Of a DNA stretch of 28,457 nucleotides, positions 9,120 through 17,442 are shown piece by piece. Source of the DNA: Nemertoderma westbladi. Taxonomy: Eukaryota > Xenacoelomorpha > Nemertodermatida > Nemertodermatidae. How positions within the stretch are numbered: the first letter of the stretch is position 1; each line of letters opens with the position of its first letter. The DNA is taken from the NCBI GenBank assembly GCA_032718475.1, contig JAUCBJ010003172.1, positions 1 through 28,457 on the forward strand. Direction: 5' to 3'. Under the pieces are notes generated by a model. It did not search any database and was not told the origin of the DNA. It worked only from the letters and a program-made list of their open reading frames with translations. Made by a program: the position numbers and the translations under genes.

Positions 9120-10531
9120 GGAGTGTGATATTCCCAGGGCGTGCGACTTATTCCACAATCATGGAATCCGGGTGGAAGGACGAGGAATTACAAAGGCATC
9201 AGACTGTACAAGAATTACAAAGTTCTCTGGGTGGTTTCGTGAGGGATGCAACCCCTCAAGCGGAGTATATTTCCAGTAAAGTAGCGGTTTGGGAATCGTC
9301 GGTACTAACACTTTCCAAAGCTTCCACAAACCAACCTCGGGCTGCATATGCAGATTTCACCAGGAGTTTGCAAAGTGAATGTGACTATTTACAGAGGGTT
9401 GTTCTGGTGGGATCTGAGGATTCCACTGCACTATATGCACCTCTAGAGAATGTGATTTGCGCTACTTTCATCCCTTCTGTCCTTGGTAGCCCTATGTCAA
9501 CCTCAGATGGAGAACTTTTTGAGTTACCTGTGCGTTTTGGCGGTTTGGCCATTCGGAATCCAAGTAACACTGCGACACTATCATGTACTGCTTCCCGTGA
9601 GGGAACTGCAGTAGCAGTTGCAGCAATTAAAGGAATCCTTGATTACTCAGAACCAGATCATTTAAGCTGCCTGAAGGAAGCCCAGTACAACCTTCGGCAC
9701 CAGAAGAAAGATAAGGCTGAGGCAGTGCTTGGAATTGTAACTGCAGGCTTCACACCAGACAGAATGAGAACGATTGAACGTGCTTCTTCCGAACGGGCTT
9801 CTGGTTGGCTAACGGTAGCTCCAGTGGCGCGCCACCAATTCGATTTGTCTGCTAATGAGTTCCGGGATGGCCTATCCCTTAGGTATGGACGACCTCTGGT
9901 TAATGGCCCATCGAAATGCGATGGTTGTGGCGAAGTATTCAGTACAACCCACGCGCTTGACTGTAAGAAGGGGGGTTTAGTGGCTCTGCGTCACAACGAG
10001 GTCAGGGATACCCAGGGTGCACTCTTTAGTTTAGCTTTCCATGAATCTTGCATATCACGGGAACCTGTAATCAGGGAGGCCAACGAGGAAAGTGGTGTGG
10101 AGGGTTTGCGCGCTGACCTCTCAGTGAGGGGTTACTGGCAGCCACAGAGGCGGGCATTGTTCGATGTTCGGGTCGTTGACCCTGATGCCCCCTCGTATGT
10201 GGCACGTCCTGTAGCCTCTATACTACTAGACGCGGAAACTCAGAAGAAAAACAAGTACCATGATGCATGTGCTCTCCGGCAAGCAGATTTCACCCCGCTG
10301 GTTGCTACAGTGGACGGTGTACTCGCTCCTGAGTACTCAATGACGGTGAGGAGGCTATCAGAGAGACTGGCTACTAAATGGGCGAAGCCATATACCTGTA
10401 TCATGGGGTGGGTGAGGGCGCGGCTTTTGTTTGGTATCCTAAGGGCGACGTGTGCCTGCTTCAGGGCATCACGCACCAAGTGGAGGTGTGTGGGAGTTAA
10501 GGATGGCGCTGCGATTCCTTTGGGTACCTAA
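9116..10531 (+). pseudogene. C-terminal thumb, CCHC finger and restriction-like endonuclease of the retrotransposon
   Basis: The longest intact piece, 471 codons. Residues 50-260 look like the RT thumb and connector (QPRAAYADFTRSLQSE, ELPVRFGGLAIRNPS). A CCHC finger follows: C268, C271, H279, C283. Then RHNEVRD (292-298), and RADLSV with D334 and FDVRVVD with D350, which fit the acidic residues of a PD-(D/E)XK fold as in R2-type endonucleases. K and Q residues near 375-385 follow. The first 20-25 residues differ from the expected frame and contain a short repeated ATTACAAAG word, suggesting a small local rearrangement. Cutting of a specific target site is inferred from the family only. Confidence 0.75.
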
Positions 10532-10773
10532 GGAGACTCCGATGAGTGCTGACGAGACAGCATAGTAACTGTAGAGAACGACTTGGATCCCATGTAACAC
10601 AACATAACTTATTTGTGGTGATATACCGTCTGAATTGATTTTATGTATTAATAATAGTTAATATAATTTTATTGGATTGCATAAACTACCAATAGAACAG
10701 GTTACAGTTTAGTCATAAAAGGCTGTTATTTGAGTCGATTTTCCCGAAGATTCATATTGATTGCGTCAAGAGT
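10532..10773 (+). other. Probable 3' untranslated end of the retrotransposon
   Basis: Directly after the stop codon lies CCGATGAGTGCTGACGAGAC, reminiscent of a hammerhead ribozyme core but with substitutions, then ACAG-8 nt-CTGT, which can pair. The rest is AT-rich. No poly(A) tail or target duplication could be identified, so the 3' boundary is open. Confidence 0.35.
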
Positions 10774-10798
10774 CCCCCCCACCCCCCCCCCCCCCCCC
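10774..10798. repeat. Poly(C) run (C7-A-C17)
   Basis: A C-only tract broken by one A, between the retrotransposon and the Ig-domain ORF. Confidence 0.9.
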
Positions 10799-10911
10799 TT
10801 CCCTCTCACCAACCAGATAAATTAAGATTATAGGTTTTATGCGACATTACTGGTATTGCAACCTTGGTGATTAATAATGAATAATATAATATTATTATAA
10901 ATATAAAAAAA

Positions 10912-10919
10912 TTTACAGG
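10912..10919 (+). promoter_or_regulatory. Splice acceptor-like site just before the ORF start
   Basis: An AT-rich stretch ends in TTTACAG immediately before GATGG, the ORF's first ATG. A 3' splice site here would make the 1.7-kb ORF a downstream exon preceded by a 5' exon outside this stretch. The polypyrimidine tract is weak. Confidence 0.4.
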
Positions 10920-12653
10920 ATGGATTTTATAGTTACACAATTGTCTCAACTGTTCACAATCAATATTCTGTTAACGTTAGTCGTGGCATATCATCAAGGT
11001 TATCATTATTCACAACAACTAGGTACTCAAACCAATTCTGATAATAAACTAAAGGATTTTAACAGAGATACGGACGAAAAAATAGAAAACGGAAGAAAAA
11101 CAATAAATACAGAGATAAATAATCGTCTACCTGAAGTTAAGATAGTGCGTATAGGAAATAAGGGAACCTCATGGCTGTCATATGCTGTAAATGGTAGCAC
11201 ACCCACCAAATTTGGAATTCAATGTGTTGTGATAGATAGCAGAGTTAGGCAAACAGTTAGCCTATTCCGTGATGAAACCAATGTAACAAGTTGTATGAGT
11301 GGAAAAAAGCTACCTTATAGGTATATAACAAAAAGCTCAAATTACCAATGTAAATCGGAAAATGAATATGGTACATCCTTGTCGAAATATTTGAAAATTC
11401 AGGTTATTGACCCCAAATACCTCTATAAAAATAATACCACAACAACTATTAATATCTCGTTTGGAAGACCAATTCACCTGCGTTGTACAACACCATATAC
11501 AGATAAATTCTATGTTCAATTCAATGGCGATAGTTCCAAGCAAAACGATCTAAGGATACTTTATAGTTACGATGGTTACTTAACTTATATTGAAGGCATC
11601 ATGAGAAACACTGAAGTTCTAGTAACATGCGAAATCAATTCAAGAAGTTGTGATGAATTCGCATCTCTTAACAATCAATTTTCAATTCGACTTAATGAAG
11701 GACCAGTAGAATCTCATATACCAGAGGACTGGCAGTTCTTTGACAGTAAAGAGACCAACCAAACCTTCCGCATTGAGGCAATTCTAGGTCATAAATATAT
11801 GATGAGCTGTCCCTTTCGGAAAGGTATAAACGTTATCGTTCAGTGGATGAAGGATCATGGAAACATCACACTCGGTGACAACATATATGAAAATGTAGAA
11901 AACTTCGACCCACGAAGAATCCCTTTTACAGCACTTTTTGAACACAATGGCACGTTTACGTGCTATTTACGAGATGAACCTTCTTACAGAAGGAACTTTA
12001 TTGTAAATGTTTTAACTCCGCCTTTATTTGAAGTTACAGAAGATAAAACTTTCGACTACGGTGCGAAAGTTACAGCTACATGTCAGCTTAAAGACTTTCA
12101 TTATAGCAACATAGTTCCTGAAATAAAAGTCATGATAAATGGTAAGGATATAAGGGAAACAACAACAGACTACAAACTCTCATACAAGTCAGGCGAAAAA
12201 AAAGCAACGATTAGTAAGATCTCGGCAAAGAGTTCAGATTCGGCAGTATTTCAATGCGAAGCTGAGAATTCTATTGGGAAAACCATTGTTGAGTTTCGCA
12301 TTTACGTGAAGAGAAAGCCTTTTACTAGTGTTACAAACACAGCAGTAACATCTACCACATTTGCAACCACTGTAATGGCACCCATGTCAGTGGTACCCGC
12401 GACCCACACCTCTAGGATTGTCAGACGCCACGCGTATGATATTATAACGATGCGAGCTAATGAAAGAGCGGAACAAGTAAAATACGTGAAACAATTGACC
12501 AATGGGTTTATAAGTGTCAGTGTAGTGGCTTCCTTGTGTATTCTAGTCATCCTGATAACCGTTGTAATTGGTTTATATTATAAATATTACGGAAAAACTC
12601 AGAAGAAAACAACCCCCAGTAAACCCCCATCAGGTGAGGAAACATCAGGATAA
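10920..12653 (+). CDS. Type I membrane protein with four Ig-like domains
   Basis: 577 codons. A hydrophobic N-terminus (about residues 8-24, LSQLFTINILLTLVVAY) looks like a signal peptide, followed by a charged, Asn-rich linker. Four Ig-like domains have paired cysteines at C102/C144, C189/C237, C297/C348 and C388/C446. The fourth ends in the canonical DSAVFQC pattern of I-set domains. A Thr/Val-rich stalk (468-500) leads to a basic segment and one transmembrane helix (about 528-553). A 24-residue cytoplasmic tail rich in Lys, Thr and Pro follows, without kinase or signalling motif. Many Asn-X-Ser/Thr sites lie in the outer part. It is a cell-surface adhesion or receptor-like protein; no specific family could be recognised. 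All Ig domains lie in one exon, so it is either a large-exon gene or a retrocopy. Flanking splice-like sites favour an exon. Confidence 0.75.
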   Translation: MDFIVTQLSQLFTINILLTLVVAYHQGYHYSQQLGTQTNSDNKLKDFNRDTDEKIENGRKTINTEINNRLPEVKIVRIGNKGTSWLSYAVNGSTPTKFGIQCVVIDSRVRQTVSLFRDETNVTSCMSGKKLPYRYITKSSNYQCKSENEYGTSLSKYLKIQVIDPKYLYKNNTTTTINISFGRPIHLRCTTPYTDKFYVQFNGDSSKQNDLRILYSYDGYLTYIEGIMRNTEVLVTCEINSRSCDEFASLNNQFSIRLNEGPVESHIPEDWQFFDSKETNQTFRIEAILGHKYMMSCPFRKGINVIVQWMKDHGNITLGDNIYENVENFDPRRIPFTALFEHNGTFTCYLRDEPSYRRNFIVNVLTPPLFEVTEDKTFDYGAKVTATCQLKDFHYSNIVPEIKVMINGKDIRETTTDYKLSYKSGEKKATISKISAKSSDSAVFQCEAENSIGKTIVEFRIYVKRKPFTSVTNTAVTSTTFATTVMAPMSVVPATHTSRIVRRHAYDIITMRANERAEQVKYVKQLTNGFISVSVVASLCILVILITVVIGLYYKYYGKTQKKTTPSKPPSGEETSG

Positions 12654-12659
12654 GTAAGT
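12631..12659 (+). promoter_or_regulatory. Two splice donor-like sites at the end of the Ig ORF
   Basis: CAG|GTGAGG at 12631-12639 would end the exon after the first base of a Gly codon (phase 1) and replace the last six residues. A second match, GTAAGT at 12654-12659, directly abuts the TAA stop. If the first is used, the real cytoplasmic tail lies in a downstream exon not identified here. This would explain why the visible tail lacks any signalling domain. Confidence 0.4.
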
Positions 12660-12893
12660 TTATTCTGGAAATCTAATCCTAACCACAAACCGGTACTAGT
12701 AGCAAAATTGCTTTCTGATTTTCAATTTTCATTTTTTTTCACTAGGTAATAAAATGTACTAGGTAAAGACAAAATCAAATCAATACTAAAATACAAATCA
12801 AAATTACTAGCTACCATCTTACTGTCAGGTCAAATATTTGTTCTAAAACCCTCATGATAAAAATCACTTTCATATTATGAAAAAAAAGGAAAC
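12660..12893. other. AT-rich stretch, no gene seen
   Basis: Contains the word TTACTAGCTACCAT, related to the TAGCTAG words in the foldback family, but no coding signal. No clear polyadenylation signal in proper context; AATAAAATGT at about 12748 is a possible one. Confidence 0.4.
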
Positions 12894-13549
12894 AGTTCCG
12901 CCCGTCCCCCCATATTCAGATTTTTTTACTAGCTATTTTAAACAGTTTTTTGCATATATTAATGTTCTAGAACTAACAACACATTCTAGAATTTGGTGTA
13001 TTTATTTAATAGAATAATTGGCCTTCAGCGAATAATAATTCTTGCGATCTTTGAACGCTTATCTCAGCTGTTTCTCAACGAAATTCAGATATTGTTACAC
13101 ATTTGGAATCCTTGCAACGCAAGCTTTCTAATGATATGACAAAAATACGACTAATGTGAAGAATGGCTACGATACAGAGGATGCGATTTCGCAAAAGACA
13201 CTTTTTTAAAACGCTTATAAAAAAATTTAAAGACAAAATCGAAAATTCCGGCTTCATGGGGTCATCGACGGTGAGTGGAACTAGTTGTGTTTCAAAGTTC
13301 AAGCAATATGATAAAGATTTGTAAAAAAAAATATGGGGGTGGGGGGGTCCGTGTCATCAGAAAATGACACTATATTACGGGACATGGTGTATATGGTTAA
13401 ATATAAATATGTTGAATGCAATATCATTGAATTAATAAAAAATAAAAATTTCCACTTTTTAAAATGTTCTAGAACAAAATATGACTTTTTCTAGATCATT
13501 ATTTAAAAAAATTTTGGTATAAAGCAAAAATGGGGAGACGGGCGGAACT
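12894..13549. repeat. Inverted-repeat element of about 656 bp
   Basis: GTTCCGCCCGTCCCCCCAT (12894-12912) is matched in inverted orientation by ATGGGGAGACGGGCGGAAC (about 13530-13548) with one mismatch. TTCTAGAA words lie inside near both ends (12965, 12984 and 13467). The interior is AT-rich. The 75-codon reverse frame inside has no recognisable motif. It is probably a non-autonomous element, but without a clear target duplication. Confidence 0.55.
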
Positions 13550-14031
13550 CTACCCAAAAAAATTGGTCAAAACGTGTGTACCCAATACGTAAAAAGTTGA
13601 GAAACATAGGCTACTAGTACCCCACAAACCTCGCCATCTCGACAACCCCGACCAATTTTTTTTACTATTTTTTTTTTTGATATTTTTTGAAGTTGAATAC
13701 TTATATTAGTTAAACTTGGTGTACAACACTTTTGGTGACTATTTATTGAAATTAATGTAGTTAAACCATGTTACGTTTTTAATGGCAGGTCTAACGGCCT
13801 TATTTAATCATAAAATTAACATAATATAATGCCTGGTATTTCAAATTATATTTAGTTGTTTTATTAAATAGATTATTTACTATGGTACATAGCTACTGTT
13901 TTTTATGGTTGCCAACATGAGGTTGTGGTGAAAAATAATTTAGCTAATTTGGTGTTACAAAATATTCTGGAATAAGCAAACAATGTAGGGCGTAAATAAA
14001 ATAAAATGTTAGCGGGGCCAATTAACCAATA
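13550..14031. other. AT-rich stretch, no gene seen
   Basis: The words TCGCCATCTCGACAACCCC (13631-13649) and CTAGTACCCCACAAACCTC just before it recur, partly inverted and partly direct, at about 17220-17256. This hints at a pair of related repeat ends around 13.6 and 17.2 kb. Confidence 0.4.
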
Positions 14032-14491
14032 TTGGCCAGAACAAACATCAGGCTAGTAAGTGAGTTAATTAACTCGCTTAACGGCGGTGAGACCTGGACA
14101 CTGACTAAATCACTTGAACAACGAATTGATGGTTGCTACACAAGACTACTAAGGGCAGCCCTAAACATCAGCTGGAGACAACAAATGACAAACGCCGAGC
14201 TTTATGGTACAATACCACCTGTATCAACCACCCTCCGTAAACGCAGATTAAGATTCAGTGGGCACTGGGCACTGCTGGCGAAGTAAAGACGAGGTCATAC
14301 CAGATCTACTTTTCTGGCAACCAACTCATGGAAAGCGTAGTCGTGGACGACCGGCCATAACATATATAGATCAACTTGAAAGGGATGCTGAACTTGGGAG
14401 AAACGAAATTGCGACAACTATGGAGAATCGGGAAGCCTGGAAGGATCTCATTTCCACTGTCCGAGTTCGCTCGACCTAGTAGTAGTAGTAA
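14032..14491 (+). pseudogene. 3' end of an RTE-like LINE (RT C-terminus)
   Basis: The first frame (to about 14286) carries GGETWTLTKSLEQRIDGCYT, then RLLRAALNISWRQQMTNAEL and TLRKRRLRFSGHW. After a frame change near 14265 the match continues as FWQPTHGKRSRGRPAITYID, then QLERDAELGRNEI and MENREAW. This ETWTL...LRFxGH...GRPxxTYxDxL signature is the C-terminal end of RTE-type and related LINE reverse transcriptases. The 5' part is missing, as is usual for truncated LINE insertions. The stop (TAG in GACCTAGTAG) is followed by a short TAG repeat at 14477-14491, fitting the microsatellite tail typical of RTE elements. About 150 residues remain. Confidence 0.8.
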
Positions 14492-15494
14492 CTTAACAGA
14501 GAGCCCAAAATCGAATATTGCCCAGGGAAAGTAGGAAATGGCGTGATGAGTGGAATGGCGGCCACTTGGCAATAGAGTTGGTGACTCAAAAAAATAATTT
14601 TCTATAAACACGTTCATAAAATGTAAAAATATGTGATGATCACGAATCTGAAAACCGTTTTTAAATTCATCGAGTTCCGGCTGAGATTGAAAGGGTTTAC
14701 ACACCAGCGCGGGAAAATCTTAGTTTAAACGCTCTGATTTACTGTTACACTTTGTCACTAGACAACGCTAACAACATTCACTATAGCTAACAGCATACAG
14801 TTTACTATTGTTTGATGTAGGCTAATTTTAGTTATAAAGATTAAGATATGGTAGGTGCTAAAATGCACAACGAACAACAATGAGGAACAATGAGCAACAA
14901 CTGTAGGGATAGTTATAAAACCCGAAAATAACGAAAAAGACGAATTTATCAGCGAAAATATCAAAATTATCAAACAATCTACAAAATCTCGCTTTCCAAT
15001 AAGATGAGTATAATTATAAGACACACTTTACATTTTTTAATTAATAAAATCCGATAATTTCTCCCCATTTTCGACCTTAAAAGTAATTTAATACCAAATA
15101 CTGTCTACTGGTTGGTTGTTGGGTGTTGACCAATAATGGCAGCTTGGATGAATGACTCAGCATCAACAGATCAGTATAGGGGCCTACTGGTGTATTACTG
15201 TACAGTACAAGCATATGGTACGGTACAGCCTGAAGCGGCAAAGTTGAAAGAAGCGGTCTGGTACCCTAACCCAATACTGCAACGATGTAATTCCCATATG
15301 AAATGTTGTTTGCATTACGGCATACGGTACCTTTAGCGCTACCTGGCCTAGGTGTGCACTGTAGGCCTACAGTGACTGTCAGGCAAGTGACGCGGCGCGA
15401 CGGATGTGAACAGGTGAACGTAACTACAGAATTGCAGTCCAGCAGTCGCTATAACTGCAGTAGGCCTACACTCTGACTGTACTGTCATAATTTG

Positions 15495-15509
15495 AGCGCC
15501 ATCTTGTGG
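15495..15509 (-). promoter_or_regulatory. CTCF-like motif
   Basis: On the minus strand the 15-mer reads CCACAAGATGGCGCT. It fits the CTCF consensus CCASYAGRKGGCRSY at all positions except the fifth. It lies in the centre of the 14.57-16.76 kb inverted-repeat element. Binding is untested and such words also occur in unrelated repeats. Confidence 0.35.
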
Positions 15510-16108
15510 TGTTTTGCAATCATTGGATCACCCCTAACAACCAATCAGCAGAGCCAGTATTTGGTATTAAATTACTTTTAGGGTCGAAAATGGGGCGAAA
15601 TTATCGGATTTTATTAATTAAAAAATGTAAAGTGTGCCTTCTAATAATACCGATCTGACTGGAAAGTGAGATTTTATTTAAAGTTTTATAATTTCGATAT
15701 TTTCGTTAATAATTTCGTCCTTTTCGTTTTTTTCGGGTTTTATAACTATCCCAACTGTAGGGTTGTTTTACCTAGTATTATCGCCCTACTGTATTCACGA
15801 ATGTTATTAGGGCTACATAGAAGTTTTGGACCTCATTCTTTCTTTTCACATAGGAATTGAACGATTTATGATAATCACAGTGTATTGCGATTATGTTCTA
15901 GAACACGGTGATGGATAGCTATACCTATGTTTGTTTATAGCAACATATTTGCTACATTAAACCACAATGAATGCGGATATATTTAATAATATTGAAACAT
16001 AGTAAAAACAAATAGGAAATTGAAAGAAAATATAAGGTCCAAAACTTTATCTATCAACTTTATCAATCAACTGTGTTTGCAGTTTCGCACACTGAGAGCA
16101 ACACAAAC

Positions 16109-16225
16109 ATGGCGAAATCTCACCGTTCTTATTGTTTTGTTCCCAATTGCATGATTTCAAGTAGAAAAAATCATAAATGCAATTTTTCATCAATGCGTTC
16201 AGGGGCGCCGGAAGCACGGGGGTAG
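16109..16225 (+). pseudogene. THAP zinc-finger fragment, interrupted
   Basis: The frame from ATG 16109 reads MAKSHRSYCFVPNCMISSRK and so on. C9 and C14 fit the C-X(2-4)-C start of the C2CH THAP finger, placed right after the N-terminus as in THAP transposases. After residue 28 the frame enters the 55-bp MITE and stops at TAG 16223-16225. Beyond the MITE, a KKLRRWFKAF motif (about 16292-16330) in another frame resembles the LRxxWLxA segment of the THAP domain. The remaining transposase is absent. The DNA-binding function is lost in this copy. Confidence 0.6.
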
Positions 16226-16254
16226 CGGGGGCAAATTTGCTTCCGGCGCCCCTG
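16200..16254. mobile_element. 55-bp hAT-like MITE with perfect 8-bp target duplication
   Basis: CAGGGGCGCCGGAAGCA at 16200-16216 is a perfect inverted copy of 16238-16254. The two 17-base arms flank a 21-base G-rich spacer. On both sides lies AATGCGTT (16192-16199 and 16255-16262), an exact 8-bp target-site duplication. 8-bp duplications and CAGGGGC-type ends are typical of hAT transposons. The identical duplication implies a fairly recent insertion. At 55 bp it is near the minimum size for any transposable unit. Confidence 0.88.
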
Positions 16255-16764
16255 AATGCGTTTACATTCGATGTGAAATTTCAGGTTTAAAAAACTGAGG
16301 AGATGGTTTAAAGCATTTTTACAGAAAGAATAAGGTCCAAAACTTGTAGCCCTAATAACATTCGTCAATTCAGTAGGCCTATAATACTAGATAGGACAAC
16401 CCCTACAGTGTCGCTACAAACGAATAAAAAGAATCTTAAACAATGAACATTACATTGTTGTGTCTAACTAATAATATAAATATCTTTATAACTAAAATTA
16501 GCCTACATCAAACAATAGTAAACTGTATGCTGTTAGCTAGTGAATGTTGTTAGCGTTGTCTAGCGACAAAGTGGAACAGAAAGTGGAACAGTAAATCAGA
16601 GCGTTTAAACTAAGATTTTCCCGCGCTTGTTGTGTATAAACCCCTAAATCTCAGCCGGAACTCGATGAAATTAAAAACGGTTTTCAGATTCGTGATCAGC
16701 ACATATTTTTACATTTTATGAACGTGTTTATAGAAAATTATTTTTTTGAGACACCAACTCTATT

Positions 16765-17310
16765 TTTAACCAACAGAGTGTGAAACGTTTTGTATGACAG
16801 TAGGTCAGCTACCGTTGACCATCTGACAGGATGGTATTTTTTCCAAAAAATGTTCTAGAAAAAAAATGTGTTCTAGAACAAAAATATTTATCAATGTGAT
16901 CAAATCAAATCGAGATCAAAAAGATCAAATTGATAGCTAACACGTGTTCTATATCATTTATAAAAAATTAGCCAAAACTAGCTAGTATAAAAAATCAATG
17001 TCATGGAAATTACTTTTAAAATTTAATTCAACATTACTTTTTATTTGATTACTACAACTGACAAAAAAGTGTTCTTTTTTTGTCAAACTTGTTAACAAAT
17101 TTGACAAAAGTTACTTACAAACTAATAAAATATTATTTTGGATAAAATGTAGACAATGTTCTATAACATAATATTTACAAGTCAAATAAACTATACCTAG
17201 TAGAAAACAATAATTGGAAGGGGGTGTCGACATGGCGAACTAGTACACAAACCTCTATAGTAAATCGTAGCAAGAATTAGCGATGCGTCCATAATTTTCC
17301 TCTGAGAAAC
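16765..17310. other. AT-rich stretch with TTCTAGAA palindromes
   Basis: No gene seen. TTCTAGAA occurs at 16853-16860 and 16871-16878. A small inverted repeat TGACAAAAAA...TTTTTTTGTCA lies around 17067-17093. Confidence 0.4.
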
Positions 17311-17362
17311 CACCCCCACCCCAACTCCCACCCCCCCCCCCCACCCCCATCCCCCCATCCAC
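17311..17362. repeat. C-rich tract
   Basis: Blocks of C separated by single A or AT (CCCCCACCCC, C13, CCATCCCCCCATCC). On the other strand this has the spacing of G-runs needed for a quadruplex. It ends about 80 bp before the 58-bp satellite starts. Confidence 0.75.
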
Positions 17363-17442
17363 ATGTACGTTGGTCAATCACTGAATATTTCTGTGGCTCA
17401 CTTCAGTAATTATATTATTATTATTATAGGTAATGTGATCTT

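Larger units (their letters stand above)
7536..10531 (+). pseudogene. Broken non-LTR retrotransposon ORF (RT plus REL-type endonuclease)
   Basis: Collinear pieces of one long ORF are spread over several frames: an N-terminal part with a leucine-rich, charged region (7536 to about 8215), a reverse transcriptase (8211 to about 9119), and a C-terminal part with zinc finger and nuclease (9116-10531). The order RT then CCHC then restriction-like endonuclease is that of the older LINE clades (R2, NeSL, R4, CRE, HERO). I infer the group from this order but cannot fix the clade. Visible lesions are a frame change near 7810, TAA at 7880 and 8102, a frame change near 8215, TAG at 8832, and frame changes near 9115 and 9190. 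This copy cannot make its protein. It is sense-oriented relative to the Ig-domain ORF downstream. Confidence 0.8.
15756..16408. mobile_element. 650-bp TIR element carrying a THAP fragment
   Basis: The ends are inverted copies over about 85-90 bp: CTGTAGGGTTGT... on the left and the complement of CTGTAGGGGTTGT... on the right. They share CTAGTATTAT, CCTACTG, ACGAATGTTATTAGGGCTAC and AAGTTTTGGACCT. It interrupts the right arm of the surrounding inverted-repeat element, so it is younger. Its interior holds the start of a THAP-domain gene. THAP domains are found in transposases of P-element and Kolobok families, so a deletion derivative of one of these is the likely origin. The target duplication is obscured by the palindromic CTACAGT sequence at both ends. 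Confidence 0.7.
14571..16764. mobile_element. 2.2-kb inverted-repeat element with arms of about 500 bp
   Basis: The left arm, about 14571-15130, matches the right arm inverted. The right arm is split into an inner part (about 15516-15755) and an outer part (about 16440-16764) by a younger insertion. The outer ends read AATAGAGTTGGTG / CACCAACTCTATT. Arm landmarks shared in inverse include GTTTAAACGCTCTGA, GTAGGCTAATTTTAGTTATAAA, CCGATAATTT and ACCAAATACTG. The centre (15131-15515) has no recognisable transposase; its 66-codon frame at 15136 lacks known motifs. This is a foldback-type or non-autonomous element with TAGAGTTGG ends, family unknown. A transcript could form a long imperfect hairpin. 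Confidence 0.75.

Noticed and set aside
13075-13302. Possible exon ending at GTGAGT (about 13271) downstream of the Ig ORF
   Set aside because: A donor-like word exists, but the forward frames are short and the sequence lies in an inverted-repeat element; nothing resembles a cytoplasmic tail.
14306-14704. 132-codon minus-strand ORF
   Set aside because: It is antisense to the RTE-like LINE end and runs into the arm of the inverted-repeat element; no recognisable motif.
15136-15336. 66-codon ORF in the centre of the 2.2-kb inverted-repeat element as a transposase
   Set aside because: Too short, with no catalytic or DNA-binding motif recognised.
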